Below are positions 30,737 to 41,140 of a stretch of DNA of 64,000 nucleotides, one piece after another. Each line of letters opens with the position of its first letter. The stretch's first letter is position 1. Both the position numbers and the translations under genes were made by a program. The notes under the pieces are model-generated. The model did no database searches and was not told where the DNA came from. It saw nothing but the letters and a program-made list of their open reading frames with translations. The DNA is from an uncultured Alphaproteobacteria bacterium (lineage in GTDB: Bacteria; Pseudomonadota; Alphaproteobacteria; HIMB59; GCA-002718135), in NCBI GenBank assembly GCA_902575815.1, contig CACGTA010000003.1:31898-95897 (forward strand), written 5' to 3'.

Positions 30737-31154
30737 GTAACAAAAATATAGAAATGAGTATTGTTAATGGCAATCTTAGAAAATAGAAAGCGCTTTTATT
30801 TAATTCGTTAGAAAATATTATGATGTAGTCAAAAAATAATTGTGTTAACAACAACAGAATTATTAAAATAAATATTATTAAAATATTAATATTATAGAGA
30901 TTTAATATTATAATAATAACTGAGAATAGGCTTGGTAAAAAACCATATACTACAATATGTATTGGTGGATTATTTTTTAAATTCCAGTTAATTGATCCGA
31001 TAAAAACAATAATTATTAAACTATAATAAGTAATAAAATTGAATAAAATCTGTTCTTTAATTTTAAAAAAATAAAATTTATCTAAAAATACTATAGCATA
31101 TGGTATTAACCCAAAATATGAAATTAGGAATTGTATATTAATTTTTTTTAACAT
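30717..31154 (-). CDS. DUF3429-like membrane protein
   Basis: 145 aa; about five hydrophobic helices, FGLIPYAIVF, FIGSINWNL. Confidence 0.7.
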   Translation of the reverse strand: MLKKINIQFLISYFGLIPYAIVFLDKFYFFKIKEQILFNFITYYSLIIIVFIGSINWNLKNNPPIHIVVYGFLPSLFSVIIIILNLYNINILIIFILIILLLLTQLFFDYIIIFSNELNKSAFYFLRLPLTILISIFLLLILFYS

Positions 31155-31159
31155 TTTAT

Positions 31160-32035
31160 ATGATTGAAAATAATATCATTTTAGAAATAGAAAAACTTTT
31201 AGATAATAAAAAAATTTTAGATTACAACATTTTATCTGACTCTTTTGGAATAAATTGTTTGAAAATTGATACAGAAGATAAAGAGCGATATATTGTAAAG
31301 TATTATTACAAAAAAGAGGGTAGGTTCAATGCAATAAAGTCTGAAGCTGATAATATTCTTTTTTTAAATAGTCATAACTTCAATTTTTTTCCAAAAATCA
31401 TTAATAATAATAATAAATTCCTTATAATGTCGTTCATAGATAACAATAATAATCTACCAATTAAGACTAATGATGATTTATTAGGTGCTATACTTTCACT
31501 TCATTCTAAAAGGAGTAATAGTTATGGATTTAATTTTGATACTCAAATTGGTGGATTAATGCAGTCAAATTCTAACTCAAAAAATTGGGTAGAATTCTAT
31601 GGTGATAAAAGATTGCATTACATATTTGATTTAATAAATAAAAATCGACCAATGGATAAAGCTATAAACACTAAAATTGAACTATTATTAAAAAAAATAG
31701 ATAATTTCATTCCCAAAAAACCAAAACCATCACTGCTACATGGTGATTTATGGGAAGGGAATATACTTTTCAAAAATAAAAAGTTTTCAGGTTTTATTGA
31801 TCCAGGATCTTTTTATGGTCATAATGAATTAGAAGTATCTTATTTGAGATGGTTTAATCCTAAATTTATTGATAGGAATTTTTTAGATAAATATAATGAT
31901 CACATCAGTATTGATAAGTACTACATAAATTATGAACCAGTTTATCAATTGTATTATTCATTATTAAATGTCTATTTATGGGATAGAGGCTATATTGAAA
32001 ACGTTCGAGGATTATTAGATAAAATTAAAATATAG
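31160..32035 (+). CDS. Fructosamine kinase-like protein
   Basis: 291 aa; LLHGDLWEGNILF, GFIDPGSFYGHNELEVSYLRWF. Confidence 0.88.
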   Translation: MIENNIILEIEKLLDNKKILDYNILSDSFGINCLKIDTEDKERYIVKYYYKKEGRFNAIKSEADNILFLNSHNFNFFPKIINNNNKFLIMSFIDNNNNLPIKTNDDLLGAILSLHSKRSNSYGFNFDTQIGGLMQSNSNSKNWVEFYGDKRLHYIFDLINKNRPMDKAINTKIELLLKKIDNFIPKKPKPSLLHGDLWEGNILFKNKKFSGFIDPGSFYGHNELEVSYLRWFNPKFIDRNFLDKYNDHISIDKYYINYEPVYQLYYSLLNVYLWDRGYIENVRGLLDKIKI

Positions 32036-32039
32036 AAGA

Positions 32040-33092
32040 TTAAACACAGGGGTTGGGATCAGATAAGTGAATGTCTTCAATTTCTTTTAATAGTTCTTTT
32101 GATAGTGAAATATCGATGCTGTCTATATTCTCTTTAAGTTGATCCATTGTTGTAGCTCCAATTATATTACTAGTAACAAATGGTCGATCATTAACAAAAG
32201 CATTAGCGAAAGTGGATGGGGCGATATTGTGTTTCTGAGCAAGTTTAAAATATTTTTCAATTGCTCTTTCTCCTCTCTCAGTATGATGTCTAGAAAATCG
32301 ACGTGGCCACAGGGTATATCTTGCTTTATGAGGATTTTTTCCACCAATATATTTACCACTTAATCTGCCACCTGCTAAAGGTGAGTAAGCAAGCAAGCCA
32401 CATTTTTCTCTAATAGAAACTTCAGAATTATGGATATCAAAAACACGGTTCACCAAACTATAAACATTCTGTATTGACATCATACGGGGAAGATTTTTTT
32501 CTTTAGAAATTTGGAGATATTTCATAACACCCCAAGGTGTTTCATTTGATAACCCAGCGTATCTAATCTTACCTGCCTTAACAAGTTGATCTAAATTATA
32601 TAAAACCTCTTCTACTGTTGTCCAATCATTATCACTTGCATCATATTCAAAGTCTAAAATTCCAAACTTTGGTACTTTTCTCTCAGGCCAGTGAAGTTGA
32701 TATAAATCAATATAATCAGTTTTTAATCTTTTAAGACTTTCGTCTATTGCAGCATTCATATTTTTTTTATCAAAACCAAGATTCTTTGATCCTCCTCTTA
32801 TCCACTCAAGACCATCTGATTTTGATGCTATTTTTGATGCTAAAATTATCTTATCTCTATTTTTTCTTGCTTGGAACCAATTACCAACTATTTCCTCAGT
32901 TTTTCCGTAAGTTTCTTTTCTTGGCATTACTGCATAAAGCTCTGCTGTATCAAAAAAATTTACACCTCTTTCAACAGCATAATCCATTTGATCAAAACCA
33001 TCCTGTTGGTTATTCTGTTCACCAAAAGTCATGGTGCCTAAACAAATTACACTTACATCAATATCTGTATTTCCTAGTTTTCTATATTTCAT
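32040..33092 (-). CDS. Aldo/keto reductase (Tas-like)
   Basis: 350 aa; CLGTMTFGEQN, FFDTAELYAV, YAGLSNETPWGV. Confidence 0.95.
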   Translation of the reverse strand: MKYRKLGNTDIDVSVICLGTMTFGEQNNQQDGFDQMDYAVERGVNFFDTAELYAVMPRKETYGKTEEIVGNWFQARKNRDKIILASKIASKSDGLEWIRGGSKNLGFDKKNMNAAIDESLKRLKTDYIDLYQLHWPERKVPKFGILDFEYDASDNDWTTVEEVLYNLDQLVKAGKIRYAGLSNETPWGVMKYLQISKEKNLPRMMSIQNVYSLVNRVFDIHNSEVSIREKCGLLAYSPLAGGRLSGKYIGGKNPHKARYTLWPRRFSRHHTERGERAIEKYFKLAQKHNIAPSTFANAFVNDRPFVTSNIIGATTMDQLKENIDSIDISLSKELLKEIEDIHLSDPNPCV

Positions 33093-33162
33093 ACTATTTT
33101 TACAAAATGCCTTGAAATTGTCGGATTTATAGCGATATTAGTAATAATATAAAGGAGAAATT

Positions 33163-33915
33163 ATGGCTTTAGACTTTAATCAACGATCTTACAGTAAATC
33201 AGTAGATCAGACAGCAATTGATGAAGGCTTGAGAGCTTACATGCTTAAAGTCTACAATTATATGACAATTGGCTTATTACTTACTGGTTTTATTGCTTAC
33301 TTTTTTGGAAAAGCATCAATAGTTACAAATGATATAGGGCAAATTGTTGGGGTAACACAGGTAGGTGCATTACTTTTTGGCTCTCCTCTAAAATGGGTTG
33401 TTATGCTAGCGCCTTTAGGTTTTGTATTTTATTTAAGTGCGAGAATTAATAGAATGTCGGTATCAGCTGCTCAAATAACATTCTGGCTATTTGCAAGTAT
33501 TATGGGTTTATCACTTGCATCAGTATTTATCGAATTTACTCAAACTTCTATAGCAAGAGTATTTTTTATTACAGCAAGTACTTTTGGAGCAATGAGTTTG
33601 TATGGTTATACAACAAAAAGAGATTTAACAAAACTTGGCGGTTTTCTATTTATGGGATTGATTGGAATTATTATTGCTAGTGTAGTAAATATTTTCGTCG
33701 GATCTACAGCCTTACAATTTGCAATTTCAGTTATTGGAGTTTTAGTTTTTGTCGGCTTAACAGCTTATGATACTCAAAATATCAAAAATATGTATTATGG
33801 TGGTGATAGTGAGGAAATTGGCTCTAAGAAGGCTTTAATGGGTGCCTTAAAATTGTACCTGGATTTCATTAATCTATTTATTTTATTACTACAATTATTT
33901 GGTCAAAGAAGATAA
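33163..33915 (+). CDS. Bax inhibitor-1/YccA family membrane protein
   Basis: 250 aa; YNYMTIGLLLTG, YGYTTKRDLTKLGGF, LTAYDTQNIKNMY. Confidence 0.95.
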   Translation: MALDFNQRSYSKSVDQTAIDEGLRAYMLKVYNYMTIGLLLTGFIAYFFGKASIVTNDIGQIVGVTQVGALLFGSPLKWVVMLAPLGFVFYLSARINRMSVSAAQITFWLFASIMGLSLASVFIEFTQTSIARVFFITASTFGAMSLYGYTTKRDLTKLGGFLFMGLIGIIIASVVNIFVGSTALQFAISVIGVLVFVGLTAYDTQNIKNMYYGGDSEEIGSKKALMGALKLYLDFINLFILLLQLFGQRR

Positions 33916-33946
33916 CTCTTTTAAATCCAAAATATCTTTTTATTAT

Positions 33947-33975
33947 ACCCAGTCTTTTAAAGACTGGGTTTTTTT
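33947..33975 (+). terminator. Rho-independent terminator after the Bax inhibitor-1 family gene
   Basis: ACCCAGTCTT-TTA-AAGACTGGGT followed by T6. Confidence 0.88.
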
Positions 33976-35784
33976 ATGTCTAACTTAGAAAATAAACTTA
34001 AGAAAATAATTAACACATTTAATAATATAAATAAGGAAGATGGTTATAGAGATATAAAAAAATTATCTGAGAAATATAAAAAGAATATAAAAGTTCTAAA
34101 TGTATTATCACAAATATCCCAAAAGATGGGCGATATAGATATGACAATAAATTCTTTAAAAAAAATTTTATTAATCGAAAATAATAATATCGATCTTCTC
34201 ACTAAAATTTATAAATTATTTTTAACCAAATCATCATTAGATGAAGCTTTAGAAAATATTAATTTAATTCTTAAGATAGAAAAAAATAATTATGAAGCGA
34301 CACGTGATAAAGCCTATATTCATTTTTTAAAAAAAGAATTTTCTGAAGCAACAAAATGTATAGAAAATATTTCAAAGTTAAAAGATGACGACTACTTTGG
34401 ATATAATATCAAAGGTTTAATATCTCTCAAAAATAATAAATTAGATATAGCTAAAAATTACTTTGAGAATGCTATCAAAATAAATAAACAATATGTTGAT
34501 AGTTATAACAATTTGGGTGTCTGTTTGCTTGAACTAGAAAAATTAAATGAAGCATATGAGGTATTTTTAGATGGATATAATATTGACACTAAAAATATTA
34601 AAACTCTAATAAACCTTGGTAATGTTTTAAGTCTTCAAGATAAGATATTAGAAGCAATAAAAATTTATAATCAAGCGTTAAATTTAGACTCAAATAATCA
34701 AGAAATTTTATCAAATATAGCAATATGTTATTGCAGAGAGGGTAGATTAGAAGAGGCAAAAATTTACTATGAAAGGGCTATAGAAATAAATCCTCATGAT
34801 TATAAATTACAATATGCATATTGCACTCTTCAATTGAAATTAAATAAATTTTCCAACTCATGGAATTTGTTTGATTCAAGATTATTAGTTGAAAAAAATA
34901 AAATTAAATTAACTAGTTTTGAATTGGTTAAAAATAAGCTTTTTGATAATTTAAAAATAGGATCGAAAGAGAACTTATTGATTTTAAGAGAACAAGGAAT
35001 TGGCGAAGAAATACTTTTTAGTTCAGTTTATCAAGATATTATTGAAAGATTTGAAAATATTAAAATTGAAGCTGATAAAAGACTGGTTTCAGTATTTAAT
35101 CGTTCTTTTGAAAAAGATATTTTTGTAGAAGATGGATACTATTCAAAGAGTTCTAAAATTTCAGAGTTTGAAAGTGTGGTTTATGCTGGGAGTATGGTCA
35201 AGTTCTTTAGAAAAAGAAAAGCTGACTTTAAAAATAAAAAATTTATATTAGCCAGAAAAGATCTAATAGATAAGTATAAAAAAATATTATCTAGTTATAA
35301 TGAAAAGCTTAAAGTAGGTATTTCATGGAAAAGCATTGTAAATATCTATGGAAGTTTAAAATCACTATCTATAAGAGATTTTGAGCCTTTATTTACTGAT
35401 GATAGGGTGATTATAAACTTACAATATGGAAATATTGAAGAAGATAAACAATATATTTCAACTCAAAAAAAATATCTAAAAACATTTGATGATTTAGATT
35501 TATTCAATGATATTGAATCTTGTATGGGTTTGTTAAAAAACTTAGATTTATTTATAACTGTAAGTAATTCAACAGCACATTTTGCAGGGGCTCTAGGAAT
35601 ACCTACTATACTCATATGTCCCAAAAAATCATCTACATATTATTATTGGAATACTGATGATGGATCTTCAATATGGTATAAAAATATTAAAGTTTTAGGA
35701 ATAGAAATTTCAGTAAGTAAAACTATTGAGCGTATTAACAAAATTGTAAAGGGAAATAATAAATTTGACTTTTCAAATAATTAA
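33976..35784 (+). CDS. TPR-repeat protein with C-terminal glycosyltransferase-like domain
   Basis: 602 aa; multiple TPRs then FITVSNSTAHFAGALGIPTILICP. Start codon abuts a terminator T-tract, so start is uncertain. Confidence 0.85.
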   Translation: MSNLENKLKKIINTFNNINKEDGYRDIKKLSEKYKKNIKVLNVLSQISQKMGDIDMTINSLKKILLIENNNIDLLTKIYKLFLTKSSLDEALENINLILKIEKNNYEATRDKAYIHFLKKEFSEATKCIENISKLKDDDYFGYNIKGLISLKNNKLDIAKNYFENAIKINKQYVDSYNNLGVCLLELEKLNEAYEVFLDGYNIDTKNIKTLINLGNVLSLQDKILEAIKIYNQALNLDSNNQEILSNIAICYCREGRLEEAKIYYERAIEINPHDYKLQYAYCTLQLKLNKFSNSWNLFDSRLLVEKNKIKLTSFELVKNKLFDNLKIGSKENLLILREQGIGEEILFSSVYQDIIERFENIKIEADKRLVSVFNRSFEKDIFVEDGYYSKSSKISEFESVVYAGSMVKFFRKRKADFKNKKFILARKDLIDKYKKILSSYNEKLKVGISWKSIVNIYGSLKSLSIRDFEPLFTDDRVIINLQYGNIEEDKQYISTQKKYLKTFDDLDLFNDIESCMGLLKNLDLFITVSNSTAHFAGALGIPTILICPKKSSTYYYWNTDDGSSIWYKNIKVLGIEISVSKTIERINKIVKGNNKFDFSNN

Positions 35785-35790
35785 AATTTC

Positions 35791-36501
35791 TTAATTTTTC
35801 TTGATCTCTTTATTAAATTTTTTTGATAGATATTCATCTCTTTCTTCAAGCCACTCTTTTGCGTATTCTACATCTTGCCATTCAGAAAACCATGGACCAC
35901 CTCGAGTATAATGAACAGCAAAAGGCTTTTGGTTATTATGACCTGAAGTCCAGCCCTCTAACCAATTCCATCTTTCATCTAGTGATCCAATTTCATCGTC
36001 TTGACACCATTTAAATTGATGGAGATATGCGCCAGTTTCATTATTTACTTTTTCAACTGTAAGGCTTTTAGTACTAGGATGAGCACAATTGAATACTATA
36101 AAACTGGACCAATTTTTTCTTGGATATATCGTTTGTTTTTGGCCATCCATCTTGTGTCTTTCTTTGGGAGTATAATCATGTTGAACGCAGTAAACTGCTT
36201 TAGATTCATCTAAATTATTAAACAAATTTGAAACATCATCTAAAAAAATAAAATCACAATCACAAAAAACTGCCCAGCCTTGAAAATTCATAAGTCTAGG
36301 GACTAAAAATCTTGAATAAGTAAATTGTGTAGAAGCCAATGGATCGACATCTCTAGTATAAAGATTTTTTGCAATAAGTTCATCTAATTTTAGAGAAGTA
36401 ATATTTATGTCAATACTAGAGTGTTTTAGTAATGAATGTTTACATACTCTATAAGCTATGTCCTCTTTGGAATCATAGCCTATAAAGAAATGAAGTTTCA
36501 T
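35791..36501 (-). CDS. Glycosyltransferase-like protein
   Basis: 236 aa; FFIGYDSKEDIAYRVCKHSLLKHS and WAVFCDCDFIFLDDV (DxD-like) pattern. Confidence 0.65.
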   Translation of the reverse strand: MKLHFFIGYDSKEDIAYRVCKHSLLKHSSIDINITSLKLDELIAKNLYTRDVDPLASTQFTYSRFLVPRLMNFQGWAVFCDCDFIFLDDVSNLFNNLDESKAVYCVQHDYTPKERHKMDGQKQTIYPRKNWSSFIVFNCAHPSTKSLTVEKVNNETGAYLHQFKWCQDDEIGSLDERWNWLEGWTSGHNNQKPFAVHYTRGGPWFSEWQDVEYAKEWLEERDEYLSKKFNKEIKKN

Positions 36502-36502
36502 A

Positions 36503-37804
36503 TTAAATATTATTTTGTCTTAACATTTTATGAGATGTCCAAACAAGAGAATTATAATTTCCAGAATTAGATAAACTGCTCCACTCATCTTGGGTTTGAT
36601 TTGTAATTTTACAAATCCATGTATTTTCTATACTGGCATTTTCAGCCCTCATAATCCAGGCATCACTTTTCTGTTTATCACTATTTTCTCCTAGTTCTAT
36701 ATCTGACATAAAATAACAGATTTCTTTTGATGGATTAGCACCGATCATGCCTGAAATATTTTTTCTAGCTAAGTCCCAATTTGAATTTTTTATAGCAAAA
36801 TATACTAAAATTTTTTTTGATTCTTCTGCATTTAAATTATTTTTAACTAAATCATTTATAAATTTCATTTCACTTAAATCATTCTCAATTAATATTTTTG
36901 TTATAATAGATCTAAGTAAAGAACTTTGGTTTAAATTCCAGTACTTCTTGATTTGTTTACTTAAATTTCTTTTATCATTTAAGTTAGAAAGAATTTCTAA
37001 ATGTAATTTAATATATGGAGGAAAGTTTTTCTTCAATTCAATTGCTTTAAGAATATTTTTTAAAGCATCTTTTATATCACTGTCAGATTTTATTTTTGCT
37101 ATCTCGTAATACCCAATTGATTTATTTTCACTAAAATAATATTTGTTTATAATTTTATTTGAGAATGCTTTTTCTGATAATGTAATTAGTTGATTCCAAT
37201 TCTTTGTTTTGGCAGAAATAAATATTAATGTTTCATAAAGCTTTTCAATATTAGGGTTTAAAGAAAATAATTTTTCTCCATATAAAGAAGCATGATGATA
37301 ATCATGATTTTTTAAATTTTGTTCCATTAACCCCCTGTAACCTAGTGCTTCTGTTTTTTTTGATTTAATCATATCTTCATAAACATTATTTAATTCTGGA
37401 AATTTTTTCTCTATCTTTAAAACCTCAGATTTTAATAAAAGAGATAAAGAGGGGTCATTCTTTAAATAAGTCGTCATTTTTTTATGAGATTTAATTGCAG
37501 ATTTATTATCTTTATTAGCTACAGCAATCATTGCATCGACAAAGTGTAGGTAGCCTTTTTCAATTTTATTGTATTTATTTTTTAGAAAATATTTACGGAG
37601 TGAAAGTCTTGATTGGAAATATAAATAAATCACAAAATATAATAGAAAAATAAAAGATAAAAAAACAACGGCAAATAAATTTGAAGAAAAAGAATATTTT
37701 AAATTTCCTATATCTAACGATACAATAAATGGATTGGTAAAAATAAAAGTGAGCACTATGATTAATAATAAAAGCTGCAATAAAAAAATTGAAAATCTAT
37801 ACAT
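36503..37804 (-). CDS. HemY-like TPR membrane protein
   Basis: 433 aa; two N-terminal TM helices, TPR-like region, next to mitofilin-like gene. Confidence 0.8.
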   Translation of the reverse strand: MYRFSIFLLQLLLLIIVLTFIFTNPFIVSLDIGNLKYSFSSNLFAVVFLSFIFLLYFVIYLYFQSRLSLRKYFLKNKYNKIEKGYLHFVDAMIAVANKDNKSAIKSHKKMTTYLKNDPSLSLLLKSEVLKIEKKFPELNNVYEDMIKSKKTEALGYRGLMEQNLKNHDYHHASLYGEKLFSLNPNIEKLYETLIFISAKTKNWNQLITLSEKAFSNKIINKYYFSENKSIGYYEIAKIKSDSDIKDALKNILKAIELKKNFPPYIKLHLEILSNLNDKRNLSKQIKKYWNLNQSSLLRSIITKILIENDLSEMKFINDLVKNNLNAEESKKILVYFAIKNSNWDLARKNISGMIGANPSKEICYFMSDIELGENSDKQKSDAWIMRAENASIENTWICKITNQTQDEWSSLSNSGNYNSLVWTSHKMLRQNNI

Positions 37805-38681
37805 TATTTAATTTTGATATTTCTGTTATAAAATTATTAAAGTTATTCATTTCATTTAAAGATACTTTGAAAAAAACTTTATAATTATCTATCCTGCTTA
37901 TACTGTCGTAAGCTTTTGTTATATTTCTATTTTTAATAAAAAATTTAGTTTCCTCTAATATTAATATTTTTTCATCAGAAATAATATTTACTGAAGATGG
38001 AGAAAGGTTTATGTATGGTAAAAAGATTTTGTTAAGTAAACTATTTTTTTCATTCACAATATTCTTCAAGTATAAATTAACTTCATTATTAAATTGATTT
38101 TCTAAAAATAAATGACCTTTGTATTTTTTTCTTTTTAGAATTGATAATTTTTCTAAAATAGGGTTTTTGTTATTTTCTAAAATTGTTTCTAGATATTTGA
38201 GTTCTCTATCAAAATCCATGTTATTTTCGTATTTGATTTGTATTAACTCAACTACTTCTTTGATAGATTGATTTACTAAATCAGGATTATTATTTGGCTG
38301 ATCTTCAATATTTTTATTTTTTATAGAAGAAATCTCATAACTTAGAGAATTGAAATTCTTATTTAACTTTTTTATACTTTCATTGATTGATTTCAAATCA
38401 ACTTTAGTTTCTTTATTTGAATTATCTTTAATAAGTTTTTCGATATTTGTTAAAGCTGTTTTTGTTTCTAATATTTCTTTAGATACATTTTTTATAAATT
38501 CAGAATTTTCGTTAATATTTTCCCTAAGTTCATTTTCTAATTCAATTTGAAGTTTGGATACCTCATCTTCATTTTGATAATTTGTATAAAGAAGATAAAT
38601 TAAGAAAAAAACACATAATAAAAGAATAAAACTTAATGAAAATTTAGAAAAAACATAAAAAATATCAAAAACTTTTTTCAT
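37797..38681 (-). CDS. Mitofilin-like membrane coiled-coil protein
   Basis: 294 aa; one N-terminal TM, long coiled coil, C-terminal helical domain; next to HemY-like gene. Confidence 0.6.
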   Translation of the reverse strand: MKKVFDIFYVFSKFSLSFILLLCVFFLIYLLYTNYQNEDEVSKLQIELENELRENINENSEFIKNVSKEILETKTALTNIEKLIKDNSNKETKVDLKSINESIKKLNKNFNSLSYEISSIKNKNIEDQPNNNPDLVNQSIKEVVELIQIKYENNMDFDRELKYLETILENNKNPILEKLSILKRKKYKGHLFLENQFNNEVNLYLKNIVNEKNSLLNKIFLPYINLSPSSVNIISDEKILILEETKFFIKNRNITKAYDSISRIDNYKVFFKVSLNEMNNFNNFITEISKLNNV

Positions 38682-38744
38682 GCTCTTTTTTTAACATTAT
38701 TAGTTTGTTGTTTAACAGTGTAAAATGCTGTACCAAAAAAAAAT

Positions 38745-39755
38745 ATGCTTGTATTTGCAGCAGAAACTTCGTGCGACGAAACATCAATATGTCTAATGGA
38801 AAACAGATCTATTGTAGAACATATTACTTTTTCTCAGGAAATTCACAGAATACACGGTGGAGTTGTTCCTGAGTTGGCTTCAAGATCGCATTTGGAAAAA
38901 ATACAAATTATAACAAATGATTTATTTAATAATAAAAAAATAGAACCAAAAGGAATAGATGTTTTTACTGCTACTTGCGGACCTGGACTTATAGGTAGTT
39001 TATTGGTTGGCTCAACTTTTACCAAATCTTTAGCAATTTCTTTTAACAAACCATTCATTCCAACTAATCATCTTGAAGGACACATATTGTCTACAAGTTT
39101 TAATAACAATATTAAATTTCCAAATCTTGTCTTGCTTTTAACTGGAGGTCATACTCAGGTTTATTTGATGAAAAGTGAGAATGAAATAGAGCTATTGGGT
39201 CAAAGTGTTGATGATGCAATAGGAGAAGCTTTTGACAAAACAGCAAAATTAATCGGTCTATCGTATCCTGGTGGTAGTGAAATTGAACAACAAGCACTTA
39301 AAGGGAATGAGGACAAATTTGTTTTGCCAAAACCATTAGTAAAAGAAAAAAATTTTAATTTTTCTTTTTCTGGAATTAAAACAAATATAAATCTCTTAAC
39401 AAAAAGAAATAAAATTAATAAAAATTTTGTAGAAGATTTGTCAGCATCTTTTCAAAAAAATATTACTGAAATTCTTATTGAAAAGTTAGAAAGGGGTTTA
39501 AAAAGATTAAGTTCTGAAAATAAAAATATAAGATCAATTTCAGTAGTAGGAGGAGTATCAAATAACAAATATATTCGAAGTAAAATAGAAAATTTTTTTG
39601 TCAAAAAAAATATTGAAATTTATTATCCTATAAAAGAAATGATGGGAGACAATGCTGCGATGATTGCATGGGCATGTATGAAATTTTATAAAAAAGACAG
39701 AAATGATTTATTTTTTAAACCAATGCCTAGATTAGGAGTAAGAAGTGTATTATAA
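38745..39755 (+). CDS. tsaD: tRNA threonylcarbamoyladenosine biosynthesis protein TsaD
   Basis: 336 aa; AAETSCDETSI, GGVVPELASRSHLE, NHLEGHI, GGVSNNKYIR. Confidence 0.97.
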   Translation: MLVFAAETSCDETSICLMENRSIVEHITFSQEIHRIHGGVVPELASRSHLEKIQIITNDLFNNKKIEPKGIDVFTATCGPGLIGSLLVGSTFTKSLAISFNKPFIPTNHLEGHILSTSFNNNIKFPNLVLLLTGGHTQVYLMKSENEIELLGQSVDDAIGEAFDKTAKLIGLSYPGGSEIEQQALKGNEDKFVLPKPLVKEKNFNFSFSGIKTNINLLTKRNKINKNFVEDLSASFQKNITEILIEKLERGLKRLSSENKNIRSISVVGGVSNNKYIRSKIENFFVKKNIEIYYPIKEMMGDNAAMIAWACMKFYKKDRNDLFFKPMPRLGVRSVL

Positions 39756-39794
39756 AATAAATCTTGTAATAAATTTGAACATAAGAATATTAAA

Positions 39795-40214
39795 ATGAAA
39801 TATTGGTTGTTGAAATCTGAACCTATTGCTTGGTCTTGGGATAATCAAGTTACAGAGGGTCCGTCCATGTGGGATGGTGTGCGAAATTATCAGGCAAGGA
39901 ATAATTTAAAGGAAATGAAAAAAAATGATTTATGTTTTTTTTATCATTCAGTTACTGAAAAAAGTGTTGTTGGAATTGTAAAAGTAGTGAAAGAGCACTA
40001 CCCAGATCCCACTGATAAAACAGGGCGTTTCGTAGTAGTAGATGTTAAAGCAATAAATAAACTGAAAAACCCTGTATCCCTAAATCGAATAAAAGAAAGT
40101 AAAAAACTCAAAAATATTGCTCTTATTAAACAAAGTAGGCTTTCGGTTATGCCCATAAAAAAAATTGAGTGGGAAGAGATAATAAAATTGTCATCAATGC
40201 CATATAATCAATAA
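39795..40214 (+). CDS. EVE domain-containing protein
   Basis: 139 aa; YWLLKSEP..WSWD, WDGVRNYQARNNLKEM, DLCFFYHS. Confidence 0.95.
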   Translation: MKYWLLKSEPIAWSWDNQVTEGPSMWDGVRNYQARNNLKEMKKNDLCFFYHSVTEKSVVGIVKVVKEHYPDPTDKTGRFVVVDVKAINKLKNPVSLNRIKESKKLKNIALIKQSRLSVMPIKKIEWEEIIKLSSMPYNQ

Positions 40215-40216
40215 GT

Positions 40217-41101
40217 ATGACTAAACATATTTTTTGGCTAGCATCCTATCCTAAAAGTGGAAATACTCTTCTGCGAGCAATACTATCCTCTCTTTTTTTT
40301 ACTGAAAATGGAGTTTTTAATTTTAAACTTCTTGAAAGTATTACCAATTTTGAAGATACATATTTTATTTCTAAATTGAAAAAGTTAATTGGAAATGACT
40401 TATATAAGTTAAAAAGTACAACAATCTTTTATAAGTATTTGCTTAAAATACAGGAAAAAGAAAATCTAGGCTTTAAAGAGGATTTTAAATTTTTTAAAAC
40501 TCATTCTGGTAACTTTAGTATTAATAATAATTTTTTTACTTCAGAAGAAAATACAAGGGGCATAATTTATGTTATCAGAGATCCAAGAGATGTGTGCATT
40601 TCTTGGGCTAATCATATTAGTAAAACATATGATGAAAGTATTGAATTCATGACTAATGATTTAGCATCACTATTATGGATTGAGGGAGAAAATAAAATTT
40701 TTGATATTAAAAATAGACCCTTATCCTTTCTTTCAAGATGGGATAAACATGTTATCTCATGGACGTCAAATAATTGGGATTGTCCTCTTTTAATCCTAAA
40801 GTTTGAGGACCTTGTTTATAAAAAGGAAGAAACAATCAAAATTATAGCAAATTTTTTTATAGATAGATTTGGTTTTAAATTTGATAATTTAGATGAAAAA
40901 ATTGTAAATATTTTGGAAACAACAAACTTTCAAAAATTAAAGAAGACAGAATTAAAAGATGGTTTTGTGGAGGCACAGGCTGGAAGGCAGTTTTTTAAAT
41001 CAGGAACAAAAAATCAATGGAAGAACAAATTGAATAAAGAACAAATTATTAAGATAGAAGATAAATTTGAGAAAATTATGAATAAATTTAATTATAAATA
41101 A
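40217..41101 (+). CDS. Sulfotransferase domain protein
   Basis: 294 aa; WLASYPKSGNTLLRA (5'-PSB) and YVIRDPRDVCISWANH (3'-PB). Confidence 0.88.
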   Translation: MTKHIFWLASYPKSGNTLLRAILSSLFFTENGVFNFKLLESITNFEDTYFISKLKKLIGNDLYKLKSTTIFYKYLLKIQEKENLGFKEDFKFFKTHSGNFSINNNFFTSEENTRGIIYVIRDPRDVCISWANHISKTYDESIEFMTNDLASLLWIEGENKIFDIKNRPLSFLSRWDKHVISWTSNNWDCPLLILKFEDLVYKKEETIKIIANFFIDRFGFKFDNLDEKIVNILETTNFQKLKKTELKDGFVEAQAGRQFFKSGTKNQWKNKLNKEQIIKIEDKFEKIMNKFNYK

Positions 41102-41140
41102 GTTGAATTTTTATATTTTTACAAATATTCTTATTAGGTA

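Noticed and set aside
32747-33115. 122-aa plus-strand ORF antisense to the aldo/keto reductase
   Set aside because: Shadow ORF with no motif; the reductase frame is clear.
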